Assembly: GCF_027579695.1 (NCBI RefSeq)
Contig: NC_083582.1
Coordinates: forward strand, 35,907,964-35,971,963
Origin: Neoarius graeffei
Taxonomy: Eukaryota > Chordata > Actinopteri > Siluriformes > Ariidae
DNA length: 64,000 nucleotides
Direction: 5' to 3'
This document shows, piece by piece, positions 1 to 11,307 of the stretch. Every line of letters begins with the position of its first letter. Position 1 is the stretch's first letter. A program made the translations under genes and the position numbers. The notes below the pieces were generated by a model. It made no database searches, was not told the DNA's origin, and worked only from the letters and a program-made list of their open reading frames with translations.

Positions 1-428
1 TCAGGACGGCGCTCCAGGTGTGGGAGAGCATGTACGCCCCCTCATCCCTGTTTATTGTTCTTGGGCTACGCTTTCTGATTTCTATTGACTCCTTGATCCA
101 ACGAAACATGTCAGGTAAAGGTAAAAAAGCTTTTACATGTCTGAAACAAAAAGAAAAAACTAATTATTTTGATTTAAGAAGAAGACATAATGAACGTAAT
201 ATATTTAACCTCTAACTTGGCTCTATGCTTTGACTATCTCATTTGTAAGTCACTTCTGATAAAAGCATTGGCCATATAGATAAATGTAGTCTATTATTAG
301 TTTACTCTTGTATTGAAAAGATCTCATAGTCTGTGATTTGGGACAGACCAAAGACATTTCAACTATTTCCTCAAATATGAACATGGAGGGATATTTCAAG
401 TATGACTTGTAATTCTTGAGTTGTCTTG
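1..428. other. No recognised feature
   Basis: AT-rich, apparently non-coding sequence lying downstream of the ipmk 3' end. Short open frames here have no recognisable domain. I see no repeat with duplicated target sites. Confidence 0.4.
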
Positions 429-430
429 TA

Positions 431-770
431 CAACCCCGATTCCAAAAAAGTTGGGACAAAGTACAAATTGTAAATAAAAACGGAATGCAATAATTTACAA
501 ATCTCAAAAACTGATATTGTATTCACAATAGAACATAGACAACATATCAAATGTCGAAAGTGAGACATTTTGAAATTTCATGCCAAATATTGGCTCATTT
601 GAAATTTCATGACAGCAACACATCTCAGAAAAGTTGGGACAGGGGCAATAAGAGGCTGGAAAAGTTAAAGGTACAAAAAAGGAACAGCTGGAGGACCAAA
701 TTGCAACTCATTAGGTCAATTGGCAATAGGTCATTAACATGACTGGGTAACTTTTTTGGAATCGGGGTTG
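431..770. mobile_element. MITE with TA target duplication (CAACCCCGATTCC family)
   Basis: A 340-bp non-autonomous DNA element. Its ends are near-perfect terminal inverted repeats, CAACCCCGATTCCAAAAAAG on the left and the reverse complement on the right, each flanked by TA (429-430, 771-772). This pattern fits Tc1/mariner-type MITEs. No coding capacity is visible. Superfamily assignment is inference from the TA duplication only. Confidence 0.85.
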
Positions 771-772
771 TA

Positions 773-1660
773 AATTAGGTATCTGTTCATGATATCTTGA
801 TAAACATCATAACAAAGCAGGTTTACAGAAATCTCAATGAACTTTTAGATCTCTAGTGAACAAGCCAGAGGTGACACCTTGAGAGGAACCAGACTCAAAA
901 GGGAACCCATCATCTTCTGGGTGACAGTTGATATTGGGTTTATAAATCATTGCTTATCTGTACTTTTACCAGACAGAACACTTTCAGTACTGAACCCAAT
1001 CAGGACATTAGTGGAAACCTTTAAGACACTGATATCTTCGCTAGTAGATATTTATCATCTTAGACAATCAATAGCAAATATCATTTCTTAGTATAGAAGC
1101 TGCTGTTAACTTTACTGAACATCTTGAACCAAAATATCTAAAGCCTGCAAGGCTTTTGACACATGAGAGGAGATGTCTGCATCTCACTGCCTTTAAGACT
1201 AAATACTGCTGCATTATTTATAACTCAATAAAGCTTGTAGTGGAAAAAAATGTAACGTGACTTAAATACATGTGGGAGAATCATTGCTTGTTTCAGTAAA
1301 TATTGCAAGTTTGCCAGAATTGCCAGTGGCCAGCACATTAATCTATTCACACTGTGAAATCCTTCAAGCTGAGGAGTGGATAAACACTTTTAAACAATGT
1401 TAAATGCCTAACAGTTATACCAAAATTGAATTATGGGGGTTTCTTTGAGTGTATTTTGTTATTTAGTGCACCAGAAATTTGCATGGTTGTATGGTCAGAA
1501 GGCTGAAACTGGATTCCTTATTTTAAGGTTAGTGGATTAAAAGTCATTCTAAATTTCATAAGATATATTTTGGAGGGAACTATAGTGCTCGTCCTGTGTG
1601 TTTTGAAGAAAGCGACAAGAGCTGAATGTCTCACGAGGACTGAGGTAGTTGTCCTACCTC
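773..1660. other. No recognised feature
   Basis: Unique-looking AT-rich sequence without a supported gene or repeat. Confidence 0.4.
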
Positions 1661-2015
1661 ATGTGACAGGAAATACGTCTGTGAAGGTCCTCAGTCATCC
1701 AGGTCATTGTAAACCATGGGTGCTCAGGGAGGCAACTGGACTTGCTTGAAATCCTTGAAGATGTTTCACCTCTCATCCAAAAGGCTTCTTCAGTTCTGTC
1801 TGACTAGTGGGGAGTTTCACGTATTTATCCTCTAGTGGACCAAAAGCAACCCTAAGGAGAGTTGTTGAGGTCACATGGTTCGTTGACCCTCTCAGTCATC
1901 CTGTAGGTTGTTAGGGTCACTGCAGGCAGGGGTGTGAACAGTGTTAGCAGCCTAGAGGGTCGTTAGGGTGACCTGTGGGTCGTTGGCTCTCTCTGCCATC
2001 ATGTGAGTCATTGAA

Positions 2016-2715
2016 GGCTATGTTTACATTAGACCGTATCTGTCTAGTTTTCTTCGCGGATGCACTGTCCGTTTACATTAAACCACCTGGAAACGCCGGG
2101 AAACGGGAATCCGCCAGCGTCCACGTATTCAATCCAGATCGTGTCAGCTCCGGTGCTGTGTAAACATTCAGAATACGCGGATACGCTGTGCTGAGCTCTA
2201 GCTGGTGTCTCATTGGACAACGTCACTGTGACATCCACCTTCCTGATTCGCTGGCGTTGGTCATGTGACGCGACTGCTGAAAAACGGCGCGGACTTCCGC
2301 CTTGTATCACCTTTCATTAAAGAGTATAAAAGTATGAAAATACTGCAAATACTGATGCAAATACTGCCCATTGTGTAGTTATGATTGTCTTTAGGCTTGC
2401 CATCCTTCCACTTGCAAGTGGTAAGTGATATGCGCTGGGATCACACACACAGCGGCTCAGTCCCGAATCACAGCTTGTTCACTTCACTCGCGCGCTCTGT
2501 GAGCTGCGCAAGGCCGGAGTGCGCACCCTCCAGAGGGCACTCGCTGTTCAGGGCAGAGTGATTTGGAGCGCAGGATGCCTGCAGAGCCGAGCGTATCCGT
2601 GTATTGGTATTGCTGTGTGCACGCAAATCGTGTATTGGTGTTGCTGTGTGCACACTAATCATTTTAAAAACGTTAATCTGATGATCCGCTGATACGGTCT
2701 AATGTAAACATGGGC
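2016..2715 (-). mobile_element. PIF/Harbinger-like MITE, copy A
   Basis: A 700-bp element with terminal repeats GGCTATGTTTACATTAGACC / reverse complement, flanked by a 3-bp duplication GAA (2013-2015, 2716-2718). Three further copies are at 27740-28440, 31543-32233 and 50487-51176; copies C and D have TTA and TAA duplications. The 3-bp duplication and GGC start suggest PIF/Harbinger. All copies contain the same 28-codon frame. Confidence 0.8.
2317..2403 (-). CDS. Conserved 28-codon hydrophobic micro-ORF in MITE copy A
   Basis: Starts MASLKTIITTQW and ends FSYFYTL; the central part (AVFASVFAVF) is a candidate transmembrane segment. Identical at DNA level in all four MITE copies here. The start context AGGATGG is a strong Kozak match. 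I do not recognise the peptide; it could be a captured host exon, a remnant of a transposon gene, or chance. Confidence 0.35.
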   Translation of the reverse strand: MASLKTIITTQWAVFASVFAVFSYFYTL

Positions 2716-3087
2716 GAAGTCAGCTGAGTTTTGGTGTGGATGTGTATTCAGTTTTCTGGGAAGTGTGCCAAGGACTGCATTGTAGGTGGCTGATAAGTGG
2801 TGTCTCAGACCACCTCCTCTGTTCAGTGATGGTCATTCCAGGTTGACGAAGATGGCCTCCAGTGACACTAACAACCTACAGGATGACTGAGAAGGTCAAA
2901 TGACCCATGTGACCTCAGTGACTCTCCTTAGGGTTGCTTTTGGTCCACAAGAGGATAAATACCTGGAACTCCCCACTAGTCAAGACAGAACTGAAGAAGC
3001 CTTTCGGATGAGAGGTGAAACATCTTTAAGGATTTTCAAGCAAGTCCAGTTGCCTTCCTTACCACCTACGGTTTATGTGACAGGAAA

Positions 3088-3847
3088 GTTTTATGTCATA
3101 AAATGTAGAAGCCTATCATGTTTCAATATGCAAAAACAAACGTTGAATTTGCAGCTGTGGTAGGGAACACAGACACACAACACAGGGTCTTAGTGGAAAG
3201 ATAGGAGCTAAAGAAAGGTAGGGGAAGTGCAAGGGGTGAAAATGGCATAGTTGGTGCAGGTGTCAGAGGGTCAGAGCCAGCCTAACGCAAGGTTGCAGGC
3301 AGGAGCTGGCTGCATCTGGGTCTTCCGTCAATCCACCATTGGAAACAGGAGCAAAGGCAATCGCCAGTGAGAGCGACGTGATGTCTATGATGTCGTCGTT
3401 GTCTTGCAGAGAGATGAAGGGAGAATCAGACAACATGCATGAAAAGAACCCAACTAACCTGTGTGTGGTGGTGCCTCTTTATACTCCCCTGGCTGCTCAC
3501 GGAGGGTAGATTGGGGTGCTGTTTGAGCTGCTCCAGTCATGTGGAATCACTGGACCCCCAACCTGTCACCATGCTGCTTTTGTCAGTTCAAAATAGTGGT
3601 GCTAAAGTGGCACTGTTTTTCAGCACCATGGAAGCGGTGAAGTGAGGAGCAATGTGCTGCTTGGGTGGGAGTTTCCTTGGGCCGCCATCACACAGACATT
3701 ACACTGGTTTATCAGAGGAAGGGAGTGTGAGCATGCAGAATTAGTGTTCTGTCCTTTGACCCTTTTTTTTTTTAGATTTGTCTGTGTAATTGTTACCTCA
3801 GGTAATTATTTCATATATTTTTGCAATAAGTTATATTTCTGAAAAGC
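3088..3847. other. No recognised feature
   Basis: Moderately GC-balanced sequence with no frame or repeat that I can assign. A TTTATACTCCCC motif near 3478 is weak and I make no promoter claim. Confidence 0.35.
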
Positions 3848-3860
3848 ATCATTTTCCATG

Positions 3861-4235
3861 GGTGGCACGGTGGCATAGTGGTTAGCATTGTCGCCTCACA
3901 GCAAGAAGGTCCGGGTTCGAGCCCCGTGGCCGGCGAGGGCCTTTCTGTGCGGAGTTTGCATGTTCTCCCCGTGTCTGCGTGGGTTTCCTCCGGGTGCTCC
4001 GGTTTCCCCCACAGTCCAAAGACATGCAGGTTAGGTTAACTGGTGACTCTAAATTGACCGTAGGTGTGAATGTGAGTGTGAATGGTTGTCTGTGTCTATG
4101 TGTCAGCCCTGTGATGACCTGGCGACTTGTCCATGGTGTACCCCGCCTCTCGCCTGTAGTCAGCTGGGATAGGCTCCATGCCTGCGACCCTGTAGGACAG
4201 GATAAAGCGGCTAGAGATAATGAGATGAGAATGAG
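3861..4235 (+). mobile_element. Mermaid-type tRNA-derived SINE
   Basis: Complete copy. It has a tRNA-like head with Pol III A box (GGCATAGTGGTTAGC) and B box (GGTTCGAGCCC), the conserved body (CCAAAGACATGCAGGTTAGG, GGTGTACCCCGCC), and a GATAATGAGATGAGA tail. It is flanked by the 13-bp duplication ATCATTTTCCATG (3848-3860, 4236-4248). The long open frame through the body recurs in every copy and is not a protein gene. Confidence 0.95.
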
Positions 4236-4248
4236 ATCATTTTCCATG

Positions 4249-5203
4249 TTCACTGATGATTTCACTAACAATATTGTAGTAATGGTTTCGAACTAGGAAG
4301 TGGAATTTTATGTGCAGGACACAGATGAACGTAGTGATACATACAGCGAAATGTCTCAATGCATTTCGCAGGAAATAGAAGATAAGCACTTCTGGAATGC
4401 TCGACTAATCAAATTAGTGGACCAGAACTCACTATTGGATAAAATAACTTTTAAAACAAGTTTCAGGGAACTTTAAAACCTAATGTAAACATTAAAACAG
4501 AATCTAAATGATATCTAAATTAAATAATTATAACTACATTATATATAAACGACATCTAAATTGCTATCCAAATCATGCCACAGCATTTCCGATATCAGCG
4601 CAAGATAATTAAGAAACTCCCTAATTGAATGGGAAGGCAACACTCTGTGGAGTATATCTGCAGGATCTCCAGTTCCACTATAACAACCAGCATCAGCATA
4701 CATTACACAGTAAATGCTCATTTTCCTCCCCGTGAAACAAATCAATCCCTGTAATGCGCACAGCATGTTCAGGGAAATTCAAATTATTATTTTTTTGTAA
4801 AGAATGGTTCATTTTATCTGTACTCAACAGCATTGAAGAAGCTCAGGGCATCATTTTCATGCTCAGCAGCTTACAATACAGTTTGATGGATCAACTGGAA
4901 AACACTCAGCGTTGCCAGATTGCTTCTAGGAGAGACGCCAGATTGATTGGACTCGTTTCCAAATGCAATCACTCAACCAATTCAATATAAACGAGCTCAG
5001 AACTTTGCCAAGTTATAGTGTATCTGCCAGCCCCATGTCATTAAGAATAGCTGAATTAATAGGGATATAGAGCAATCTGGCAACTCTGGGAACAGCAGTT
5101 TGATCTTGATGCAATTTTTGGTGCCACCTAGAGGATATGATCAGAGTCGGAAATGTAAAAGTTGACTCAAACTCTTCGAGATGTCATGTTGGTTAATCAA
5201 AAA

Positions 5204-5234
<31 letters not shown>

Positions 5235-5243
5235 TATGTTTTA
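4249..5243. other. No recognised feature
   Basis: AT-rich sequence with short frames only; ends in a short TA microsatellite (about 5213-5237). Confidence 0.4.
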
Positions 5244-5252
5244 ATGTTGGGA

Positions 5253-5618
5253 TAGGGCGGCACGGTGGTGTAGTGGTTAGCGCTGTCGCCTCACAGCAAG
5301 AAGGTCCTGGGTTTGAGCCCCGGGGCTGGCGAGGGCCTTTCTGTGTGGAGTTTGCATGTTCTCCCCGTGGGTTTCCTCCGGGTGCTCTGGTTTCCCCCAC
5401 AGTCCAAAGACATGCAGGTTAGGTTAACTGGTGACTCTAAATTGACCGTAGGTGTGAATGTGAGTGTGAATGGTTGTCTGTGTCTATGTGTCAGCCCTGT
5501 GATGACCTGGCGACTTGTCCAGGGTGTACCCCGCCTTTCGCCCGTAGTCAGCTGGGATAGGCTCCAGCTTGCCTGCGACCCTGTAGAAGGATAAAGCGGC
5601 TAGAGATAATGAGATGAG
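5253..5618 (+). mobile_element. Mermaid-type SINE
   Basis: Full-length copy with A and B boxes, flanked by ATGTTGGGA (5244-5252, 5619-5627). It lacks one CGTGTCTGCG unit present in the sister copies. Confidence 0.95.
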
Positions 5619-5680
5619 ATGTTGGGAGAGTCATTTTTATTTCACAATTTCAGTTATGAAAAGTTCATAAGGTTCATAAG

Positions 5681-5850
5681 GGAAGGCCATGGCTTAAAGG
5701 TTAGAGAAGCAGCTTTAGGACCAAATGGTTGCCGGTTTGATTCCCTGGACCGGCTGAAGTGCCCTTGAGCAAGGCATCTAACCCCCAACTGCTCCCTAGG
5801 CTGTTCTGGGTAAGGACATCTCCAAAATGCCATTAATGTAAAACACTACA
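5681..5850 (+). mobile_element. Second tRNA-derived SINE family (head fragment)
   Basis: Pol III-like boxes GGCTTAAAGGTTAGAG and GGTTTGATTCCC, followed by GTGCCCTTGAGCAAGGC, a body typical of another common fish SINE. No clear target duplication. Confidence 0.65.
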
Positions 5851-6044
5851 ATGTTACTTAAATACAAAAATATTCGATAAATGGAATAGAGTCCGTCAAA
5901 TTTTTTGCTCAAAGGAAAAAAATATATATTTTTTCATATTGTGCTGCACATGGTCAGACTTGTGATGGGAAGTCATGTTAAAGCCACTGATGAAATGTAA
6001 AGATAGACCTCATGCATATTTTCTCACTTCCAAAAAACCGAAAT

Positions 6045-6393
6045 AGCCTCACAGCAAGAAGGTCTTGGGTTTGAGCCCAGTGGCCAACGGCAGCCTTTTG
6101 GTGTGGAATTTGCATGTTACCTCCCCGTGTCTGTGTGGGTTTCCTCCAGGTGCTCCGGTTTCCCCCACAGTCCAAAGACATGCAGGTTAGGCTAATTGGT
6201 GGCTCTAAATTGACCGTAGGTGTGAACGTGAGTGTGAATGGTTGTTTGTCTCTGTGTGTCAACCCTGCGATGATCTGGTGACTTGTCCAGGGTGTACCCC
6301 GCCTCTCATCCATAGTCAGCTGGGATGGGCTCCAGCTTGCCCGCAACCCTGCACAGGATAAGCAGTTATGGATAATGGAGGGATGGATGGATG
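6045..6393 (+). mobile_element. Diverged, 5'-truncated Mermaid-like SINE
   Basis: Begins within the tRNA head (GCCTCACAGCAAGAAGGTC) and runs through the conserved body to a GGATGGATGG tail. It differs from the young copies at many positions, so is older. Confidence 0.85.
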
Positions 6394-6406
6394 TTCTCAA
6401 TGAACA

Positions 6407-6724
6407 GTCATTGCTGTGGTGCAGTGGTTAACACTGTTGCCTCACAGCAAGAAGATTTGGAGTTCAAACCTGCTGGTCGACTGGGGCCTTTCTGTGTGGA
6501 GCTTAAATGTTCGTCTTGTGCCGGAGTCGGTTTTCTCTCACAGTCCAAAGACATGCAGGTTAGGTTTGCTGGCTACTCTAAATTGCCTAGGAGTGTGAAC
6601 GGCTGTCTGGCTCTCTGTGTTAGCCTGGTCATAGACTGTCCCCCACCTCTCACCCAGTGTCAGCTGGGATTGGCTCCATCTCACCCACAATCCTCAATGG
6701 ATAAGCAGTACAGAGAATGAATGA
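6407..6724 (+). mobile_element. Old Mermaid-like SINE
   Basis: Head TGTGGTGCAGTGGTTAACAC, shortened body with CCAAAGACATGCAGGTTAGG and a GAATGAATGAAT tail. Strongly diverged. Confidence 0.8.
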
Positions 6725-7139
6725 ATATTATAGTGCACACTAGTCAGACATTGATATTTAAACACTGATCTGTGCTGCCTGACCAGGATAGGAAATGGGT
6801 TTTGGCTGAAAATCTAACTGACAAGTGCTAATACAACCATGGCCTTCTTTAGGTCTTGTGTTTGTGTCGTCAGACAGGCATCAACACACATTCTAACTCA
6901 GGACAGTACTGGGTTGTAGTCATATCTTGCTGGCATTAGATGCATAATGTTGTTGCTGATCTGAGAAAAACAAGACCATCTCTGTCATGGTTTGGGCCAA
7001 AGCAAGAGTAAGGAAAGTGAAGAGTGACAGCTGGATACTGGTTTGCAGTGTTGCTTGCCATGGTGACAAACGGATTACTGATCTGGAGCTTGAATGTGAA
7101 AGTTTCTCACCAAACACGACACCAGAGACTCATTTTTAT

Positions 7140-7140
<1 letters not shown>

Positions 7141-7172
<32 letters not shown>
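7141..7172. repeat. Homopolymer of 32 G
   Basis: Uninterrupted G run. Length may be an assembly or sequencing estimate. Confidence 0.9.
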
Positions 7173-7174
<2 letters not shown>

Positions 7175-7623
7175 GTGTGTTTTTGTCCATACAATTAAAG
7201 GAGTCGTCAGGTTATTCCTGTGTCCATCAGATTCAACTTATGGGAGTTTTCCCCAACACTAATAAAGCTGCCTCCTCTTCTCATCGTCTCCTTTTTTATC
7301 ATTTTAACTTTTGACCTTTACTTCATATTCTTATTTATTACCTCCACCAGCCATGTTGGAGGAGATTGTTTTCTCCTCTGTTTGTTTGTCTGTCTGTTCC
7401 CAACATAACTCAAAAAGTAGCAAACAGATTTTAATTAAATTTTGAGGGAAGGTGAGCCATGGGCCAAGGAACAATTGATTAAATGTTGATGCAAATCTGG
7501 ATATGTATGTAAACATAGTAAACATCTGGATATTCTAATATGTGGCTTGGCAGAAGTAATGGCCTCTACCGAGTGCCCTTCTAGTTTAATTTTGAGACAC
7601 AAGAACTAAGCCCTTGAGATGTA

Positions 7624-9198
7624 CAGTGGTGCTTGAAAGTTTGTGAACCCTTTAGAATTTTCTACATTTCTGCATAAATATGACCTAAAACATCATCAGA
7701 TTTTCACACAAGTCTTAAAAGTAGATAAAGAGAACCCAGTTAAACAAATGAGACAAAAATATTGCTCATTTATTTATTGAGGAAAATGATTCAATATTAC
7801 ATATGTGAGTGGCAAAAGTATGTGAACATCTAGGATTAGCAGTTAATTTGAAGGTGAAATTAGAGTCAGGTGTTTTCAATCAATGGGATGACAATCAGGT
7901 GTGAGTGGGGACCCTGTTTTATTTAAAGAACAGGGATCTATCAAAGTCTGAGCTTCATAACACGTTTGTGGAAGTGTATCATGGCATGAACAAAGGAGAT
8001 TTCTGAGGACCTCAGAGAAAGTGTTGTTGATGCTCATCAGGCTGGAAAAGGTTACAAAACCATCGCTAAAGAGTTTGGACTCCACCAATCCACAGTCAGA
8101 CAGATTGTGTACAAATGGAAGAAATTCAAGACCATAGTTACCCTCCCCAGCAGTGGTCGGCCAACAAAGATCACTCCAAGAGCAAGGCGTGTAATAGTCG
8201 GCAAGGTCACAAAGGACCCCAGGGTAACTTCTAAGCAACTGAAGGCCTCTCTCACATTAGCTAATGTTAATGAGCCTACCATCAGGAGAACACTGAACAG
8301 CAATGGTGTGCATGGAAGGGTTGCAAGAAGAAAGCCACTGCTCTCCAAAAGCAGCATTGCTGCTTGTCTGCAATTTGCTAAATGTCACATGGACAAGCCA
8401 GAAGGTTATTGGAAAAATGTCTTATGGATGGAGGAGACCAAAATAGAACCTTTTGGTTTAAATGAGAAGCATTATGTTTGGAGAAAGGAAAAAACACTGC
8501 AGTCCTGTATAAGAACCTCATCCCATCTGTGAAACATGGTGGTGGTAGTATCATGGTTTGGGCCTGTTTTGATGCATGTGGGCCAGGACAGCTTGACATC
8601 ATTGATGGAACAATGAATTCTGAATTATACCAGCGAATTCTAAAGGAAAATGTCAGGACATCTGTTCATGAACTGAATCTCAAGAGAAGGTGGGTCATGC
8701 AGCAAGACAACGACCCTAAGCACACAAGTCGTTCTACCAAAGAATGGTTAAAGAAGAATAAGAAGTTAATGTTTTGGAATAGCCACTTCAAAGTCCTGAC
8801 CTTAATCCAATCAAAATGAGCAGTTCATGTGAGGAAACCCACCAATATCCCAGAGTTGAAGCTGTTCTGTACAGAGGAATGGGCTAAAATTCCTCCAACC
8901 TGGTGCGCAGGACTGATCAACAGTTACTGGAAATGTTTATTTGCAGTTATTGCTGCACAAGGGGGTCACACCAGATACTGAAAGCAAAGGTTCACATACT
9001 TTTGCCACTCACAGATATGTAATATTGGATCATTTTCCTCAATAAATAAATGACCAAGTATAATATTTTTGTCTCATTTGTTTAACTGGGTTCTCTTTAT
9101 CTACTTTTAGGACTTGTGTGAAAATCTGATGTTTTAGGTCATATTTATGCAGAAATATAGAAAATTTTAAAGGGTTCACAAACTTTCAAGCACCACTG
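7624..9198 (+). mobile_element. Tc1-like transposon, inactive
   Basis: Inverted repeats CAGTGGTGCTTGAAAGTTTG at each end, flanked by TA (7622-7623, 9199-9200). Length 1575 bp is the normal size for fish Tc1 elements. A degenerate transposase gene lies between. Confidence 0.95.
7981..8818 (+). pseudogene. Tc1-like transposase pseudogene
   Basis: The N-terminal paired helix-turn-helix is visible (GYKTIAKEFGLHQSTVRQI), followed by the linker GRPTKITPRARR and the DDE domain. The first catalytic region reads LWMEETKIEPFG, where families normally have a DETK aspartate; the second reads QQDNDPKHTS. The third (E) motif near PDLNPIE is lost. There is an early in-frame TGA at codon 3, a frameshift near 8490 and a stop at 8817. 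It cannot encode an active enzyme. Confidence 0.9.
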
Positions 9199-9485
9199 TA
9201 TCTTCATTATTTGCTTCCATTAAACCTGCATGATAACATTAAAAATTTAAACACGTGACACTTTGGATGCACTCAGCCCTGGAAGTAGCATTTTGGCACT
9301 TACTTTCTCCTCACTCACTCTTTTTATCTTGTTCAATTCCATGAAGTTTGTCATTCAGAATGTTCATCAAGGTGCATGCTCCTTTAGGAGAATAGTCAAC
9401 AAACCACCATGAAGTGATTAAGAGGAATTAAACCATAGCAATTTCCCAACAGTGCATTATTATTATTATGATTATTAACAGAATG

Positions 9486-10177
9486 CATACATGTCAAACT
9501 TTGGTCAATCAAACCTGTATAACCAACCTCCAAAATCCGTATTTCCCTTATAAAATCCTTATAAGATGCAAATTAAAATAATTTACCTAAAATTTGAATG
9601 ATAATTAACAATGATATATCCAAGTTACTTTTTGTTCAATATTAATAACAAACCTTCAGAATGAATACAAAGCTCCAATGTTTGACAAAAACACAAAGTG
9701 TTACTCTAATGTTCTGAATTGTACTCCATGACAGCTTTTTTAGCACTCTGCACCAATACCTCACTAGGCTGCATGTCACAGCAAGTGTCTGTGTTGATCT
9801 TGCTGGAGTGCCCATTCAGAATCTTTTCAGTCGCTAGTGAAAGTCGCTCAGGTGGAAATACGCTTTTCAAACAAAATGTTACTTCCCGGTTGGCGGGATT
9901 CTCGCAATGCGGTGTGTGCATGATCAGAAGTGGAACAAAGTCTCGCTACCACAAGATAATGTGCAATTTCATAAGACTCTTTACTGGCTGTCTGTGCTGT
10001 ACAGTACGTTTGTAAATGTTATGCGCCATCATCATCGTGGGAATTGATTATAGCTCTAAATAAATATTGAAGTTTTTTTTAAAGAATCCGTATAACTTTA
10101 TTTGTACGCCCGTATACTACGTTTATTGAATCAAATCCGTATAAAATACGGACATTCCGTATAGGTTGACATGTATG
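9486..10177 (-). mobile_element. Terminal-repeat element with 6-bp target duplication, copy 1
   Basis: Ends are CATACATGTCAA and TTGACATGTATG, flanked by AGAATG (9480-9485, 10178-10183). Subterminal blocks match copy 2 at 58915-59808. Copy 1 retains a minus-strand 3' coding piece; copy 2 retains a THAP first exon. Superfamily unknown; a 6-bp duplication excludes Tc1 (2), Harbinger (3), piggyBac (4) and hAT (8). Confidence 0.8.
9706..9894 (-). pseudogene. Possible 3' coding remnant of the 6-bp-TSD element
   Basis: Minus-strand frame ending with VQSAKKAVMEYNSEH and a stop codon. It contains CLKSVFPPERLSLATEKILN. It is absent from copy 2, whose matching interior is deleted. I do not recognise a domain; it may be the C-terminus of the parental transposase. 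Confidence 0.35.
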
Positions 10178-10518
10178 AGAATGACACATCATACTTTCTA
10201 CTAACATTTAATGTTGTGGAACATCTGCTAACAAAGTTATTGCCTGTTATCACTTGTTACAGCAGCCATAAATTCACTCCTTCACCAGCTTCTTTTCATC
10301 ATCATCTTATCAGACTGCTGAGAAAAGCTTCCTCTGTTCTGATGTCTTTCCTTCAGTTGAAAACTTACTGTTCCAAAGCACTGGCGACTCCTTCCAGAAA
10401 TGCTACCTCTCTTTACAGAAAACCTCACCCTACCGATACTCACCATTTTTCAGTCCATCTATTCTTAATATAGTGCCTGTCATAAATACAGAAATTCTAA
10501 CATATTAGGAAAAAGTGC

Positions 10519-10725
10519 ATGAATCAACGGTCTTCGAACTATTGGAACAGACTTCAGGCTCCCAGCCTCTATTCCTTACAAAGGCGCCATGAGCGACACG
10601 CCATCATCTTGACCTGGAAGATCCAGAACAACCTTAAACCTAACTGTATCAATATTGAGTTCAATGAATCTGCTAAAAGAGGACCGACATGCATCAGACC
10701 TCTTGGCATCTCACCAGGCTTGTAG
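10519..10725 (+). pseudogene. LINE ORF2 C-terminal fragment
   Basis: Reads YWNRLQAPSLYSLQRRHERH then IILTWKIQNNLKPN. This matches the conserved C-terminal tail of fish non-LTR retrotransposon ORF2 (typically LYSLERRRERY, WKI..GL.PN). No reverse transcriptase domain is present upstream. Confidence 0.7.
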
Positions 10726-11009
10726 TACTTGAGTCCGACTCGTGACTTGGACTTGTACATTAAACGCATTCAGACTTGTAAATTGGAGATGGACACTTTT
10801 TTTTCTTTCCCCCCTTTATTTTTTTTGTAACATGCCATAATTTGGCATAAGATATTTACATCTACTTGAAATTTTATACTAATTTCATGCAAGAGAATGC
10901 ACATTCACCTGTTCATACATCATGTTCAGGAACAAACTAAATGTTAATGGCGCTAAAATGCCTGGAGAGAAGCCCCTAGGATTGTCCACTTTGCTTATAC
11001 AGACTTCTC

Positions 11010-11222
11010 GTGCGGGGGGGGAGCGCTGCTATGTGTTCCAAATGTAGAACAACTATCGAGGAGACGATGGGAACAACCTCGAACTTCAATAGTCATTTGG
11101 CGAGACTCCACCCAGAGAAGGAAGTGACACACTATGTTCATTGCTCTGTTGATAGCGGGGTTTGCTTGCTGACTGATGAACTAGCTAATGTTAACCTTCT
11201 CTCATGTTATTTGCCCTGTTGA
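11010..11222 (+). pseudogene. BED-type zinc finger remnant of a hAT transposase
   Basis: Contains CSKCRTTIEETMGTTSNFNS then HLARLHPEK, the C-x2-C...H-x4-H pattern of BED fingers at the N-terminus of hAT transposases. The frame ends shortly after the finger and no catalytic domain follows. Confidence 0.6.
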
Positions 11223-11307
11223 TAGTGGGCGGGGCTTGCTGAGCGATGAACAAGCTTTTTATATGCAGCCTATTAACTAAAATGGGGGCAGTCAAGCAGT
11301 AATGTTA

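Larger units (their letters stand above)
1674..3074. mobile_element. Penelope-like terminal pair in inverted orientation, with 13-bp target duplication
   Basis: The insertion is flanked by the direct repeat ATGTGACAGGAAA (1661-1673 and 3075-3087). Inside are two arms in inverted orientation (about 1700-1990 and 2755-3066). Both contain a GGATGAGAGGTGAAAC core and the phrase AACCTACAGGATGACTGA. I know this sequence from the terminal regions (pLTRs) of fish Penelope-like retroelements, which can carry hammerhead ribozyme motifs; the core here resembles one but departs from CUGAUGA. No reverse transcriptase or GIY-YIG frame remains. A Harbinger-like MITE (2016-2715) sits between the arms. Confidence 0.6.

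Noticed and set aside
3979..4296. Long open frame containing SKLTVGVNVSVNGCLCLCVS, repeated at many loci
   Set aside because: It is the read-through of the Mermaid SINE body; the same frame occurs in every copy and on both strands. Not a protein gene.
5253..5330. Possible tRNA gene
   Set aside because: Head of a Mermaid SINE, not a functional tRNA.
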